Shown: piece by piece, positions 8,963-16,925 of the stretch
Layout: the number at the start of each line of letters is the position of its first letter
How positions within the stretch are numbered: the stretch's first letter is position 1
Origin: Streptomyces sp. Act143
Lineage (GTDB): Bacteria; Actinomycetota; Actinomycetes; Streptomycetales; Streptomycetaceae
DNA length: 64,000 nucleotides
Direction of reading: 5' to 3'
Assembly (NCBI RefSeq): GCF_003143935.1
Contig: NZ_QFRX01000001.1
Span: forward strand, 6,594,303-6,658,302
Made by a program: the position numbers and the translations under genes
The notes under the pieces: model-generated
Told to the model about the DNA's origin: nothing
The model's database searches: none
What the model saw: the letters and a program-made list of their open reading frames with translations, nothing else

Positions 8963-9187
8963 GATGCCTCCCGGGTCGTCCTGCCTCCGACGTTCGCGCA
9001 CGGCGGGGCGCCCGAGGCAGGGGCCGAAGGTCCCCGACGGGGGTGGCGAACAGCATGTTCCGGATTCCTGGGCCCTTCGGCCCCGGTCGGAACCGTCAAG
9101 TCCGCGACAGAATAGGTTAATTGGGGAAGATCAGGACGAGCCGGCAAGGGGCGTCCCGGCCGTGGGTGCTCCGGATCGGGGGCAGTC
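8963..9187. promoter_or_regulatory. Divergent promoter region, ABC exporter versus CHAT operon, two DosR-like boxes
   Basis: GGGGCCGAAGGTCCCC at 9020-9035 reads GGGGACCTTCGGCCCC on the minus strand, the closest match to the DosR consensus in the window. GGGCCCTTCGGCCCC lies at 9070-9084. They are 50 bases apart. The first is 58 bases upstream of the ABC start and the second about 104 bases upstream of the CHAT gene start. An AT-richer patch at 9106-9127 (GACAGAATAGGTTAATTGG) could contain a -10 element (TAGGTT) for the CHAT operon. Confidence 0.45.
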
Positions 9188-12100
9188 GTGGAGACGGCGT
9201 TCTATTCCGATCTCGATCTGAGGATTCACCGGGACCGGAACAACGACACCTGGGTGCAGGCGGTGGTCAGGCCGGGTAGCCAGGGCGATCTGGTGCAGCT
9301 CGAACTGCGGCACCCCGCTCTCGCGGCCCGGGTCGGGCGGTTCGCCCACGGCACCGCCACGGAGGCCGAGGCCGGGGAACTGGGGCAGGAACTCTTCGAC
9401 GCGCTCTTCCCCGCCGGGCTGCGGGTCGTGTGGGACTGGGCCGTCAACTCCCTCGGCCGGGAGAAGCCGCTGCGGCTGCGGCTGGACATCCGTGATCCCC
9501 AGCTCGCCGCCCTGCCGTGGGAGCTGATCCGCCCCCCGGGCCTGGCGACGAATCCCCTGGTGCTGTCGCCGCTGCGGCCGATCGTCCGCTACAGCGACCT
9601 GACGCCGGAGCCCGCCAAGAAGGAGTTCCCGCACCCGCTGCGGATCCTGGTCGTGGTCGCGGAACCCCAGGACCAGCCGCGCTACGACGCCCCCAGGACG
9701 GTCCGCCGGGTCCAGGAGGTCCTCGGACACCTCAGTCCGCACGTCGAGCTGCACGTCCTTGAGCACGCGACCATCGCCCGGCTGGACGAGGAGATGGGCG
9801 GCGGCTGGGACGTCGTCCAGTTCATCGGCCATGGGGGACAGCAGGACGGCGCGGACTGTCTGCTGCTCGAGGACGAGCACGGCGGGACCGACCGCCTGGA
9901 CGGCCGCGGCCTGGGCACGATCCTGGTGCGGAACCCGAATCTGCGGCTCTTCCTGTCGTGCGCGTGCGGCGGCGACCACGAGGGCGCCTGCTCCCCGAAC
10001 CGGCTGCTCGGCGTGGCCGAAGCCGCGTTCCGGGCCGACGTCCCGGCGGCCGTCGCCATGCAGAGCGTCGTCACCGACCGCGAAGTGGCGGACTTCTCGT
10101 ACGCGTTCTACGACGCCCTGGTCGACGGGGAGCGGCTCGAAACGGCGATGACGAGCGCCCGGCACAAGCTCAGCGCGGGTGCCCTGCACGGGACGTCCTG
10201 GGCGGCGCCCGTTCTCTACAGCGCCGCCAAGGACGGCCTGCTGTACGCCAACACGCCGGTGCGCAAGCCCGACGAACGCCTGACCGAGGAACCGTCCCGC
10301 GGCCCCGTCTCCGCGCGGCGGCGGCCCCTGGACGACAGGCTGCCGTGGCGGGCGTACAAACGGCCGCTGCGCCACAACGGCGCACTCCGGGCCGTGGAGG
10401 AGGCCCTGGAGCGGGGCGAGCGGCTCATCGTCGTCCGCGGCCCGGCCGGCTATGGCAGTTCGAACCTGATCCGCGAAGCCGCCCGCCGCTACCTGACCAG
10501 CGCCGACGGGGCCGCCCGGACGACGGGCGTGGCCTGGGCGTACCGGCGGTCCTCGCCGCTGTCCGCGCCCTTCCCGAACCGGCAGCACATGGGGTGGACG
10601 ACCGACGCCCTGTTCCAGCAGATCGCCTCCGGACTGCGCGTACGCGGCCTGCTTCAGGCCTCGCCCGGCGAGCGCTGGAACCTGCTGCGCGGCGCGCTGG
10701 CCCAGCAGCGCTGTCTGCTGCTCATCGACGACATCGACGAACTGCGGGGACTCGCGCCCGCCGACCTCCTCGACCTGTTCCCCGCGCCCACCACGGTGCT
10801 GGCCACGAGCCATCTGCCGGACGACTACTGCCAGAACGGCATCTGCGACGTCCCGCTCGGCCCCCTTCCGCCCGGCGACGCGTACGCCTTCGTGCGGGAC
10901 ACCGCGGCGGACCTCGGCCTGCCCAGGGAACGCGTGCCCGACCCGGAGCGGATCCAGGAGACCCTGGGCAGCGCGACCGGCGACCCCTTCGCCCTGCGGC
11001 TCTTCGTAGGCGCCCTGGCCGACGGCGCACCCCTGGCGGAGTTCGCGCTTCCGCAGAGCCGGGGCAGCGGCGGACTGATCCGCCATGTGATCAGGCACTC
11101 GATGAGCAGGCTGACCGAGGTGGAACGGGCGGCGCTGGAGTTCGCCGCGGTCTTCCCCGAACCTCTCGAACTCGCTCACATGGCCGAGCTGTTGCACCAG
11201 GGCAGCGCGGAGACCCAGCGGTGTCTGCGCCGCCTGGAGGTGCTCGGACTCCTCGCCGTGGAACCCGGCCCGCAGCGGGTGCACGTGTCGCAGCGGGTAC
11301 GGCTGGAGTCCCTGTACGGGTGCGGCCAGGACAAGGCGCAGCGACTGATCCAGCAGGCGGTCGCCTACGGCCTGGTCCTGGCCGAGCGGCACGCCTCGCT
11401 GGGCGGCGCCCAGCACGGCGTCACGGGGGACACCCTGCTCAACGAGTTCTGGGCGGCCGGACAGGCCCACGGCCTGCGTGACTGGCAGGCCGTGCTCCGC
11501 TTCCGTGACGCGCTCCACGCCGTGCTGTACCACCGGCACCTGTACAACCAGGCCTTCGAGCTCGGCTTCAAGGCCTACGACGCCGCCGACCGGATCGACC
11601 ACGAGGAGGCGCAGGCCTGGTGCGCGCTCTTCCCGCTCGGCCGGGTGCGGCTCATGCAGGGCAGTCTCGAGGAGGCCCGCGAATGGTGCGAGCGCGCGTA
11701 CGACAAGTTCGAGCGGCTGGACCACCGGCACGGCCGGGCCATCGCCGAGAAGTACCTGGGCCGTGTCTTCGAGCAGATGGGGTTCGTCAACGAGGCTGAA
11801 CAGCACCGGCGCAACGGCCTGGACCTCGCCTCCCGTGACACTCCGCTGGAGGTCCGCGGCCACCTCGTCTCGGGGCAGGCCGCCGCCGCGGAGGCGCGGG
11901 GCGACTACGCGGCGGCCGGGCCCCTGTACCAGGAGGCGCTGGAGATCTACCGGGCGGCGGGGGAGCAGTGGGGCGTGGCCAACATGGAGCACCACCTCGG
12001 ACGCCTGGCCCTCGCCGGTCCCGACCGGGCCGCCGCCGAGGCACGGCTGCGCACCAGCCTCGCCCTGTACGAGCGGATGGAGCTGCCGGAGCAGCAGGCC

Positions 12101-12451
12101 GGCGTCCTGCGTACGCTGGCCGAGTCGGCGGAGGCCGATGGCGATCTGGCATGGGCGCACACGTATCTGCTCATGGCCGTCGAGCGGTTGGAGCCGCTGG
12201 CCGCCACGGACGGACTGGGCGAGGTCGAGGCCGCGCTGGCACGGGTCACGGCCCGGCAGGAGGCCGGTGTGCCGATGTGGCAGCTGCCCGGCATCCCGGC
12301 GCCGCGATGCGAGGTGTGGGTGCGCTGTCCCGAATGCGACCCCGACCAAACCCCGACGCGGTTACTGCACCACCACGAGGTGTACTTCCCAACGTGTGAG
12401 CGGCACGGCAGGCGGTACGTGGAGACGGCCCCGCCCGGGGGGACGCGATGA
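9188..12451 (+). CDS. CHAT caspase-like protease / STAND-type ATPase / TPR protein
   Basis: A 1,087-residue signalling protein. Residues about 130-355 are a CHAT (caspase-HetF-associated) domain, with the catalytic His in FIGHGG (His215) and a Cys in LFLSCACGG (Cys258 or Cys260). Residues about 395-690 look like a STAND/NACHT-type ATPase: the P-loop region GPAGYGSSN (418-426) lacks the usual Lys, while the Walker B-like LLLIDDIDEL (about 510-519) is intact. A winged-helix segment follows, then TPR-like helical repeats (about 740-1010). A C-terminal Cys/His module has C1047-x2-C1050 and C1070-x2-H1073. The GTG start follows GGGGG. The stop overlaps the next gene's ATG (ATGA). By analogy with bacterial caspase-like systems it may sense a ligand through the TPRs and cleave a target. 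Confidence 0.85.
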   Translation: METAFYSDLDLRIHRDRNNDTWVQAVVRPGSQGDLVQLELRHPALAARVGRFAHGTATEAEAGELGQELFDALFPAGLRVVWDWAVNSLGREKPLRLRLDIRDPQLAALPWELIRPPGLATNPLVLSPLRPIVRYSDLTPEPAKKEFPHPLRILVVVAEPQDQPRYDAPRTVRRVQEVLGHLSPHVELHVLEHATIARLDEEMGGGWDVVQFIGHGGQQDGADCLLLEDEHGGTDRLDGRGLGTILVRNPNLRLFLSCACGGDHEGACSPNRLLGVAEAAFRADVPAAVAMQSVVTDREVADFSYAFYDALVDGERLETAMTSARHKLSAGALHGTSWAAPVLYSAAKDGLLYANTPVRKPDERLTEEPSRGPVSARRRPLDDRLPWRAYKRPLRHNGALRAVEEALERGERLIVVRGPAGYGSSNLIREAARRYLTSADGAARTTGVAWAYRRSSPLSAPFPNRQHMGWTTDALFQQIASGLRVRGLLQASPGERWNLLRGALAQQRCLLLIDDIDELRGLAPADLLDLFPAPTTVLATSHLPDDYCQNGICDVPLGPLPPGDAYAFVRDTAADLGLPRERVPDPERIQETLGSATGDPFALRLFVGALADGAPLAEFALPQSRGSGGLIRHVIRHSMSRLTEVERAALEFAAVFPEPLELAHMAELLHQGSAETQRCLRRLEVLGLLAVEPGPQRVHVSQRVRLESLYGCGQDKAQRLIQQAVAYGLVLAERHASLGGAQHGVTGDTLLNEFWAAGQAHGLRDWQAVLRFRDALHAVLYHRHLYNQAFELGFKAYDAADRIDHEEAQAWCALFPLGRVRLMQGSLEEAREWCERAYDKFERLDHRHGRAIAEKYLGRVFEQMGFVNEAEQHRRNGLDLASRDTPLEVRGHLVSGQAAAAEARGDYAAAGPLYQEALEIYRAAGEQWGVANMEHHLGRLALAGPDRAAAEARLRTSLALYERMELPEQQAGVLRTLAESAEADGDLAWAHTYLLMAVERLEPLAATDGLGEVEAALARVTARQEAGVPMWQLPGIPAPRCEVWVRCPECDPDQTPTRLLHHHEVYFPTCERHGRRYVETAPPGGTR

Positions 12452-13458
12452 TGTGGCAGGGGCTGGCCGGGGTTCTGACCGGCGGACTCAGCAGGTTCCG
12501 GGTGGTGGGACTGCTGCCGGCCACCTTCCTCGTCTCCGCCGTCCTGGCCGTGTTCGCGCTGGGGGATCCGCCGCGCTGGGGCAACCTCAAGGACGCGGCC
12601 GACGATCTCAGCGGCACCCACCTGCTGCTGCTGGCCCTGGGCGTCGCCTGCCTCGCGCTGCTCACCCACTCCCTCCAACTGCCCCTGGTCCGGCTGCTGG
12701 AGGGGTACTGGGCGTGGTGGCCGCACTGTCCCGCCCGGCTGGCGACCCTGCTGGTCTTCCGGCACCGGCGGCGACTGGAGAAGCTGGTGGAGCGCTCGTC
12801 CGGAGGCGTCCCGGACGAGTCGCGGCTGCTGGCGGCCCGCAGCCGCCGCGGCATCTGGCGGGAGACCCGGGCGCTCGTCCCGGCATGGCGGCAGCAGCTC
12901 GCGACCGCGCGGCTGATGCAGGAGTTCCCCGACCGGGAGAACCTCCTGCCGACCCGCCTCGGCAACGCGCTGCGCGCGGCCGAGCTGGCCCCGTACCGCA
13001 GATACCGCCTCGACGCCGTCACGGTGTGGCCCGCCCTGTACGGCGTGCTGGGCCCGCGTGTCCGGGAAGCCGTGGACGACCAGCGGGACCAGCTGGACTT
13101 CGCGGTGCGCATCAGCGTGGCCCTGGGACTCCTGGTCCCGCTGACCGCCGTGCGGTTCGCGCTGGCCGGCCGTGAGGGGCTGCCGTGGCTCGCCGTCCCG
13201 GCGGTGCTGTGGGCGGGCTCCTTCGTCGCGTACCGCACCGCCGTGTCGGCGGCCGTCGCGTACGGCGTCCTCATCCGGACCGCGTTCGACCTGCACCGCT
13301 TCGACCTGTTCCAGGCGTTCCACCTGCGGTTGCCGGACGACTCCGACAGCGAGCTGTGCGCCAACCAGGAGCTCACCGCGTTCCTGAGCGCGGAGCAGAA
13401 ACCGGTCCGCCTGAACTATGTCCACCCCGACCCGGGCCCGCCCCGGCCGCCCTCCTGA
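12448..13458 (+). CDS. Four-TM membrane protein coupled to the CHAT protease gene
   Basis: A 336-residue protein with two pairs of membrane helices, at about 22-42, 54-76, 212-232 and 238-265, separated by a basic cytoplasmic region of about 130 residues containing many Arg residues and a WRETRALVPAWRQQL segment. The C-terminal 70 residues are charged and probably cytoplasmic. No family was recognised. Its ATG overlaps the CHAT gene stop (12448-12451), which implies translational coupling and a shared task. Plausible roles are membrane effector, protease substrate or anchor for the CHAT protein; none is established. Confidence 0.75.
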   Translation: MMWQGLAGVLTGGLSRFRVVGLLPATFLVSAVLAVFALGDPPRWGNLKDAADDLSGTHLLLLALGVACLALLTHSLQLPLVRLLEGYWAWWPHCPARLATLLVFRHRRRLEKLVERSSGGVPDESRLLAARSRRGIWRETRALVPAWRQQLATARLMQEFPDRENLLPTRLGNALRAAELAPYRRYRLDAVTVWPALYGVLGPRVREAVDDQRDQLDFAVRISVALGLLVPLTAVRFALAGREGLPWLAVPAVLWAGSFVAYRTAVSAAVAYGVLIRTAFDLHRFDLFQAFHLRLPDDSDSELCANQELTAFLSAEQKPVRLNYVHPDPGPPRPPS

Positions 13459-13476
13459 CCCGTCCGGCGTGGTGCG

Positions 13477-14211
13477 TCACCGGCCGTCGCCGAGCAGTGA
13501 GCCGCACAACTCGTCGAGCCCGCCGACCACTTGGTCCGGGCGGCAGGTCGCGGTGGCGGCGTCGAACCGGCCCCGGCGGTCCACCAGCACGGCCCTGATG
13601 CCCGCCGCCCGCGCGCCACGGATGTCGCGTCCGATGTTGTCGCCCACGTACACCGCCTCCTCGGGGCCGACGCCCAGCCGGTCGAGGGCGAGGACGAAGA
13701 GGCGTGGGTCGGGCTTCTGGATGCCGTGTTCCGCGGAGACGATCACGACGTCGAGGAACGGGGCGAGACCGGCGGTCTCGATCTCGGGGTGGATGAAGGG
13801 GATCTGGGCGTCGCTCACGACCCCGAGGCGGAACCGGGTGCGCAGCCTGGACAGGCCCGGCAGGACGTCGGGGTAGGTGCCGAAGTGCCGCATGCTCAGC
13901 ACCCGCAGCAGCGGCGGACACATCGCCGCCAGGCCGTCGGCCCGCCGGAAGCCGAACGCGCGCAGGACGTCGAGGAACACCCGGGTGATGTCGATCTCGG
14001 GATGCGGCTCGGAGCTCTGCGTCAACTGGCGTGCGGCCTGGGCGAAGTACTGCCGCGAGAACTCATCGGGGTCGACGCGGACCGTGTCCCAGTAGTCCAG
14101 GAACCGCGCCAGCTGCCGCCACACCTCGGGACTCCGCTCGTCCGTGGTGATGTCGATCAGGGTCCGGTAGAGGTCGAAGAGCACCACGCGCGGGGTCACG
14201 GGGCCAGGCAT
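13477..14211 (-). CDS. HAD-family hydrolase
   Basis: A 244-residue haloacid-dehalogenase-superfamily protein. Motif I is VVLFDLYRTLID, with the nucleophile Asp13 but Tyr in place of the general-acid Asp (DxYxT). Motif II is VVSDAQ, the motif III lysine lies in GIQKPDPRLF, and motif IV is VYVGDNIGRDIRGA. The DLYRT pattern is normal in some phosphatase and dehalogenase subgroups. The true start is the ATG at 14211; the frame runs much further upstream but antisense to other genes. It overlaps the APH-like gene by 16 bases, so the two form an operon. The substrate is unknown. Confidence 0.88.
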   Translation of the reverse strand: MPGPVTPRVVLFDLYRTLIDITTDERSPEVWRQLARFLDYWDTVRVDPDEFSRQYFAQAARQLTQSSEPHPEIDITRVFLDVLRAFGFRRADGLAAMCPPLLRVLSMRHFGTYPDVLPGLSRLRTRFRLGVVSDAQIPFIHPEIETAGLAPFLDVVIVSAEHGIQKPDPRLFVLALDRLGVGPEEAVYVGDNIGRDIRGARAAGIRAVLVDRRGRFDAATATCRPDQVVGGLDELCGSLLGDGR

Positions 14212-15260
14212 GCCGCGGCCTCCCTCACCAGAAAACGCCGGTTGTCCCAGTCCACCCAGGAGTTGCGGGCGATGCGCAGCTCCGAGCAGGCCATGTGGAA
14301 GCGGGCCCGGTCCAGGAGCGCGTCGGCCTCGACCGCCGGGGCGGCCGCGGCGAGGTAGGCGGCGTAGAAGTGCCGGATGTGCGGTTCGCCGGCCCACGGG
14401 TCGCCGGTGTACAGGCGGAAGAGGTGCTTGAGTTCCCCCGCCATGCGGCCGATGTCCGCCGCCCGGTCGCCGTACTGGAGGCGCTCGAAGTCGACGGCCA
14501 CCAGCTCCCCGGTCGGCGGGAAGAGGAACTGGGTGGGGGTGGCGTCCCCGTGGATGAGCACCTCGTCCGGCGGGCCCAGCCGTCCCGGCACCTCCCAGGC
14601 CCGGCCGACGCTCCGCAGCGCGGCGGCCTCGGCCGACGTGAGGATCCGGAAGTCGGTGAGCTGGGCGACGACCTTCTCCAGATAGGCGAGCGCGCCACGC
14701 CCGTCTCCGGGCCGGCCGGTCGCCGACAGGGTGTGCAGGTCCGCGAAGAACTCGGCGGCCTGCCTCAACCGGGCGTCGAGTTCGCCGTTCCCGGACCAGC
14801 GGGCCGCCGCCTCGATGTAGTGGAGGAGGTCGGGGCCCAGGACGAGCTCCTCCGCCAGCGTGGCGCCCAGTTCCGCGGCGGCGGCGAACGGCCGCACCAC
14901 CCTGTGCCGGCCGCGGCCGGCGCCGAGCGGCTGGACGCGCCGCAGGTTGTCGTACTCGCGGCGCATGAGATCGGCCCGCAGCGCGGGGCGGTCCCAGCGG
15001 CGGCCGTCGATCCACTTCAGCCCGTACACCTTGAGCATGACCGGAGTCGACGTCGTCACCTCGTCGCACCGCACCATGGCCCCGTTGTCGGACGGCCCCA
15101 GCACGAACCGCAGGTCCGCACCCGACATCCCGAGCACCTCGCCGTACACCCGGTCGCGCAGGAACCGGTCCAGCGGGCCGTGCCGCGGCACCGGGCCGGC
15201 TCCGAACAACCGCGCCTGCTCCGTGGCCGCGGGCATCTCCACGTCCGAGGGCATCTCCAC
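14196..15260 (-). CDS. Aminoglycoside-phosphotransferase-like kinase
   Basis: A 354-residue protein with the APH/choline-kinase fold signatures: the Brenner motif LIHGDATPTQFLF (about 232-244) with the catalytic Asp, and AVDFERLQYGDRAADIGRMA with the metal-binding Asp about 20 residues later. An N-lobe lysine candidate is in VMLKVYGLKW. The Asn normally found in HGDxxxxN is replaced by Gln (HGDATPTQ). It is cotranscribed with the HAD hydrolase (16-base overlap), so a kinase/phosphatase pair acting on a small alcohol or sugar is likely. It is not necessarily a resistance enzyme. Confidence 0.85.
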   Translation of the reverse strand: MEMPSDVEMPAATEQARLFGAGPVPRHGPLDRFLRDRVYGEVLGMSGADLRFVLGPSDNGAMVRCDEVTTSTPVMLKVYGLKWIDGRRWDRPALRADLMRREYDNLRRVQPLGAGRGRHRVVRPFAAAAELGATLAEELVLGPDLLHYIEAAARWSGNGELDARLRQAAEFFADLHTLSATGRPGDGRGALAYLEKVVAQLTDFRILTSAEAAALRSVGRAWEVPGRLGPPDEVLIHGDATPTQFLFPPTGELVAVDFERLQYGDRAADIGRMAGELKHLFRLYTGDPWAGEPHIRHFYAAYLAAAAPAVEADALLDRARFHMACSELRIARNSWVDWDNRRFLVREAAACLAP

Positions 15261-15371
15261 GACCCGACCGCCTCTCCCGCACCCGATTCCGGGCCTTCGA
15301 CCGCAGTGTGACGGTGTCCGGCCCGCGCGCGACAGCCGATACCGGGTCAGAAGCCGTCCCGTGCCGCCCGT

Positions 15372-16223
15372 TCAGCGGGCGGTGAGGTGGTCGTCCACCT
15401 CGAACACGTCCGGGATCCGGGCCACTTCGTCGCTCAGCCGCGGGATGAGTTCCTTGTCCAGGGAACCGCTGAGCGTGACGGTGCCGTTGCGCACCCGTAT
15501 CTCCACCTGCGCGGGATCGATGCCCAGGTGGTCCCGGACCACGTGCTCCACGATCTCGGTGTGGATCGCCGCGTCGTCCCGGACGAGAGCGTGCAGCAGC
15601 TCGCTGCGGCTGACGACGCCCACGAGCGTGCCCTTGAGGTCGGTCACGAAGATCTGCCGGATGCGGGAGTGCGCGGCCGTGCGGGCCGCCTCGACCACGG
15701 GGGTCCAGGGGTGCACCGTGAGTGCCGGCGCCGACATCAGGGTGGCCGCGGTCCCGCCCCCGTCCGCGGGGTGGCGGCGGCCGAGCAGTTTGGCGAACGT
15801 GCCAGGAGCCCCGGCCCCGGAGGCCAGCGAGGCCGCCCGGGCGAGCAGATCGGACTCCGCGATCACACCGACGACGCGCTGGGCGTCGTCCACCACGGGC
15901 GCGGCCCCGAGCTGCTGCCGGGCCAGCATCCGGGCGATGTCCAGGAACGGTGTGTCCACGGACACCGTGGCGACGGCCCGCCTCATGATCTGCCGCACCT
16001 GAAGGTCCTTGTTCGCGCCGGGCCGGGCAGCCCTGTGCACATGCGGCGCGGCGACTGCGGGTTCCTCGGCGGCGGTCCGCGCCGAGTGCGAGGCCATGGC
16101 CTGCAAGTAGCGCACCATCAGATCCTGGCGGAACTCGTCGGCCGGTTTCCCGGCATAGCCAGGAACGGCACGACGTGCCTCCCTCGACGCTGCGCCGGCT
16201 TCCCGCGCCTCTCGGTCGTCCAT
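15372..16223 (-). CDS. CBS-pair and BON domain protein (second copy)
   Basis: A 283-residue protein with the same order as the product at 2229-2903. An N-terminal extension (1-75) resembles a small helical bundle (DEFRQDLMVRYLQAMASHSA). CBS motifs lie at about 76-130 (VRQIMRRAVATVSVDTPF) and 160-212 (ATLMSAPALTVHPWTPVVEA), and a BON domain at 220-283 (VEIRVRNGTVTLSGSLDKEL). The ATG at 16223 follows GGGAGG. It lies divergently upstream of the V-ATPase operon, with a DosR-like box (16316-16329) in the shared gap. An energy-sensing role is inferred. Confidence 0.9.
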   Translation of the reverse strand: MDDREAREAGAASREARRAVPGYAGKPADEFRQDLMVRYLQAMASHSARTAAEEPAVAAPHVHRAARPGANKDLQVRQIMRRAVATVSVDTPFLDIARMLARQQLGAAPVVDDAQRVVGVIAESDLLARAASLASGAGAPGTFAKLLGRRHPADGGGTAATLMSAPALTVHPWTPVVEAARTAAHSRIRQIFVTDLKGTLVGVVSRSELLHALVRDDAAIHTEIVEHVVRDHLGIDPAQVEIRVRNGTVTLSGSLDKELIPRLSDEVARIPDVFEVDDHLTAR

Positions 16224-16315
16224 GGCAACCTCCCGCGGTGCGCGCGGACATGACTCCTACGCTCACCATCGCGCCGTCCTGCCGCCAGGTACAGGGCCGC
16301 CCGGCCCCTTCCGCA

Positions 16316-16329
16316 GGTCAAACGGCCCC
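16316..16329. promoter_or_regulatory. DosR-like element between the CBS/BON gene and the V-ATPase operon
   Basis: GGTCAAACGGCCCC, flanked by CAG and CTG-like ends, resembles one arm plus core of the DosR-type box. It lies 93 bases upstream of the CBS/BON start codon and 126 bases upstream of the first ATPase gene. The match is weaker than at 9020 or 27190. Confidence 0.3.
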
Positions 16330-16369
16330 TGTGGGGTGGGCGGCGGCCTTTTTAGCGTGAAGGAGAGCT

Positions 16370-16432
16370 CACAAGACCACAGGAAGTCCGCACAAGACCA
16401 CAGGAAGACCGCAGAAGACCACAGGTGGCGCC
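16370..16432 (+). repeat. 21-bp direct repeats in the V-ATPase leader
   Basis: CACAAGACCACAGGAAGTCC-G (16370-16390) is repeated with one change at 16391-16411, and a third copy at 16412-16432 matches over the first 14 bases with one mismatch. The unit is 21 bases, so one forward frame (GTG at 16357) reads as heptads of the type SAQDHRK. The array ends 22 bases before the ATG of the first ATPase gene. It is unusually A-rich for this genome. It could be a translational leader or regulator-binding array; function is unknown. Confidence 0.8.
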
Positions 16433-16454
16433 AGACAGCCGCCGGGAGGTGTTC

Positions 16455-16925
16455 ATGCCAGGGTTCCGCGAGTTCCTCGCGCGCTTCCGGCCGGCCGGCT
16501 CGCCCGGTCCGGCGGTCGGCGGTGCCGTCCCGGCCGACCGGTCCGCCGAGCTCGCGGCCGAGCTGGAGCCCCCGCTGAGCCTGCTGGACGCCACCGAGGC
16601 CGAGGCCGCCGCCCTCCGTGAGGCCGCCGACCGGGAGGCCGCCGAGCGCCGCCGGGCCGCGGCCGAACAGGCCGACCGCATCGTGCGGACGGCCCGGCGG
16701 CGGGCCGCGGAGGTCAGGAGCGAGACCGCGGCCGGCCTGCGCGCGCAGGCCGTCACCGAAGCCGCGCACGCCGACGCCGCGGCCAGGGACGCCGTACGGG
16801 ACCTCCAGGACCGCGCCCGGGCGCGCACCCCGCGGCTGGCGGCACGCATCGTGGCCCGCGTGACCCGTGAACTCACCGCGCCTGACGGCACGGAACCGAC
16901 CGGAGCCCGCCAGGAGGCACCATGA
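16455..16925 (+). CDS. V/A-type ATPase peripheral-stalk subunit (H/G type)
   Basis: A 156-residue protein whose middle (about 35-135) is one long Ala/Glu/Arg-rich coiled coil (EAEAAALREAADREAAERRR and onward). It is the expected peripheral-stalk partner of subunit E that joins the membrane stator to the catalytic head. It opens the ATPase operon. The ATG at 16455 (MPGFREFLARF) follows GGGAGGT; the earlier ATG at 16425 lies in the repeat-containing leader and is less likely. The stop overlaps the subunit C start (ATGA, 16922-16925). Confidence 0.75.
   Translation: MPGFREFLARFRPAGSPGPAVGGAVPADRSAELAAELEPPLSLLDATEAEAAALREAADREAAERRRAAAEQADRIVRTARRRAAEVRSETAAGLRAQAVTEAAHADAAARDAVRDLQDRARARTPRLAARIVARVTRELTAPDGTEPTGARQEAP

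Noticed and set aside
9131-12349. Long minus-strand open frame of over 1,000 codons opposite the CHAT gene
   Set aside because: It is the GC-rich antisense shadow of the CHAT gene; composition, lack of motifs and lack of a start signal show it is not coding. The same holds for the frame opposite narG (33909-36944) and opposite ATPase subunits A and B.
14196-15260. Aminoglycoside resistance determinant
   Set aside because: Only the general kinase fold is visible and it is coupled to a HAD hydrolase; the sequence does not support antibiotic phosphorylation specifically.
16370-16432. CRISPR array
   Set aside because: The repeats are contiguous, with no spacers, and no cas genes are present. 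The 60121-60243 array was rejected as CRISPR for the same reason.
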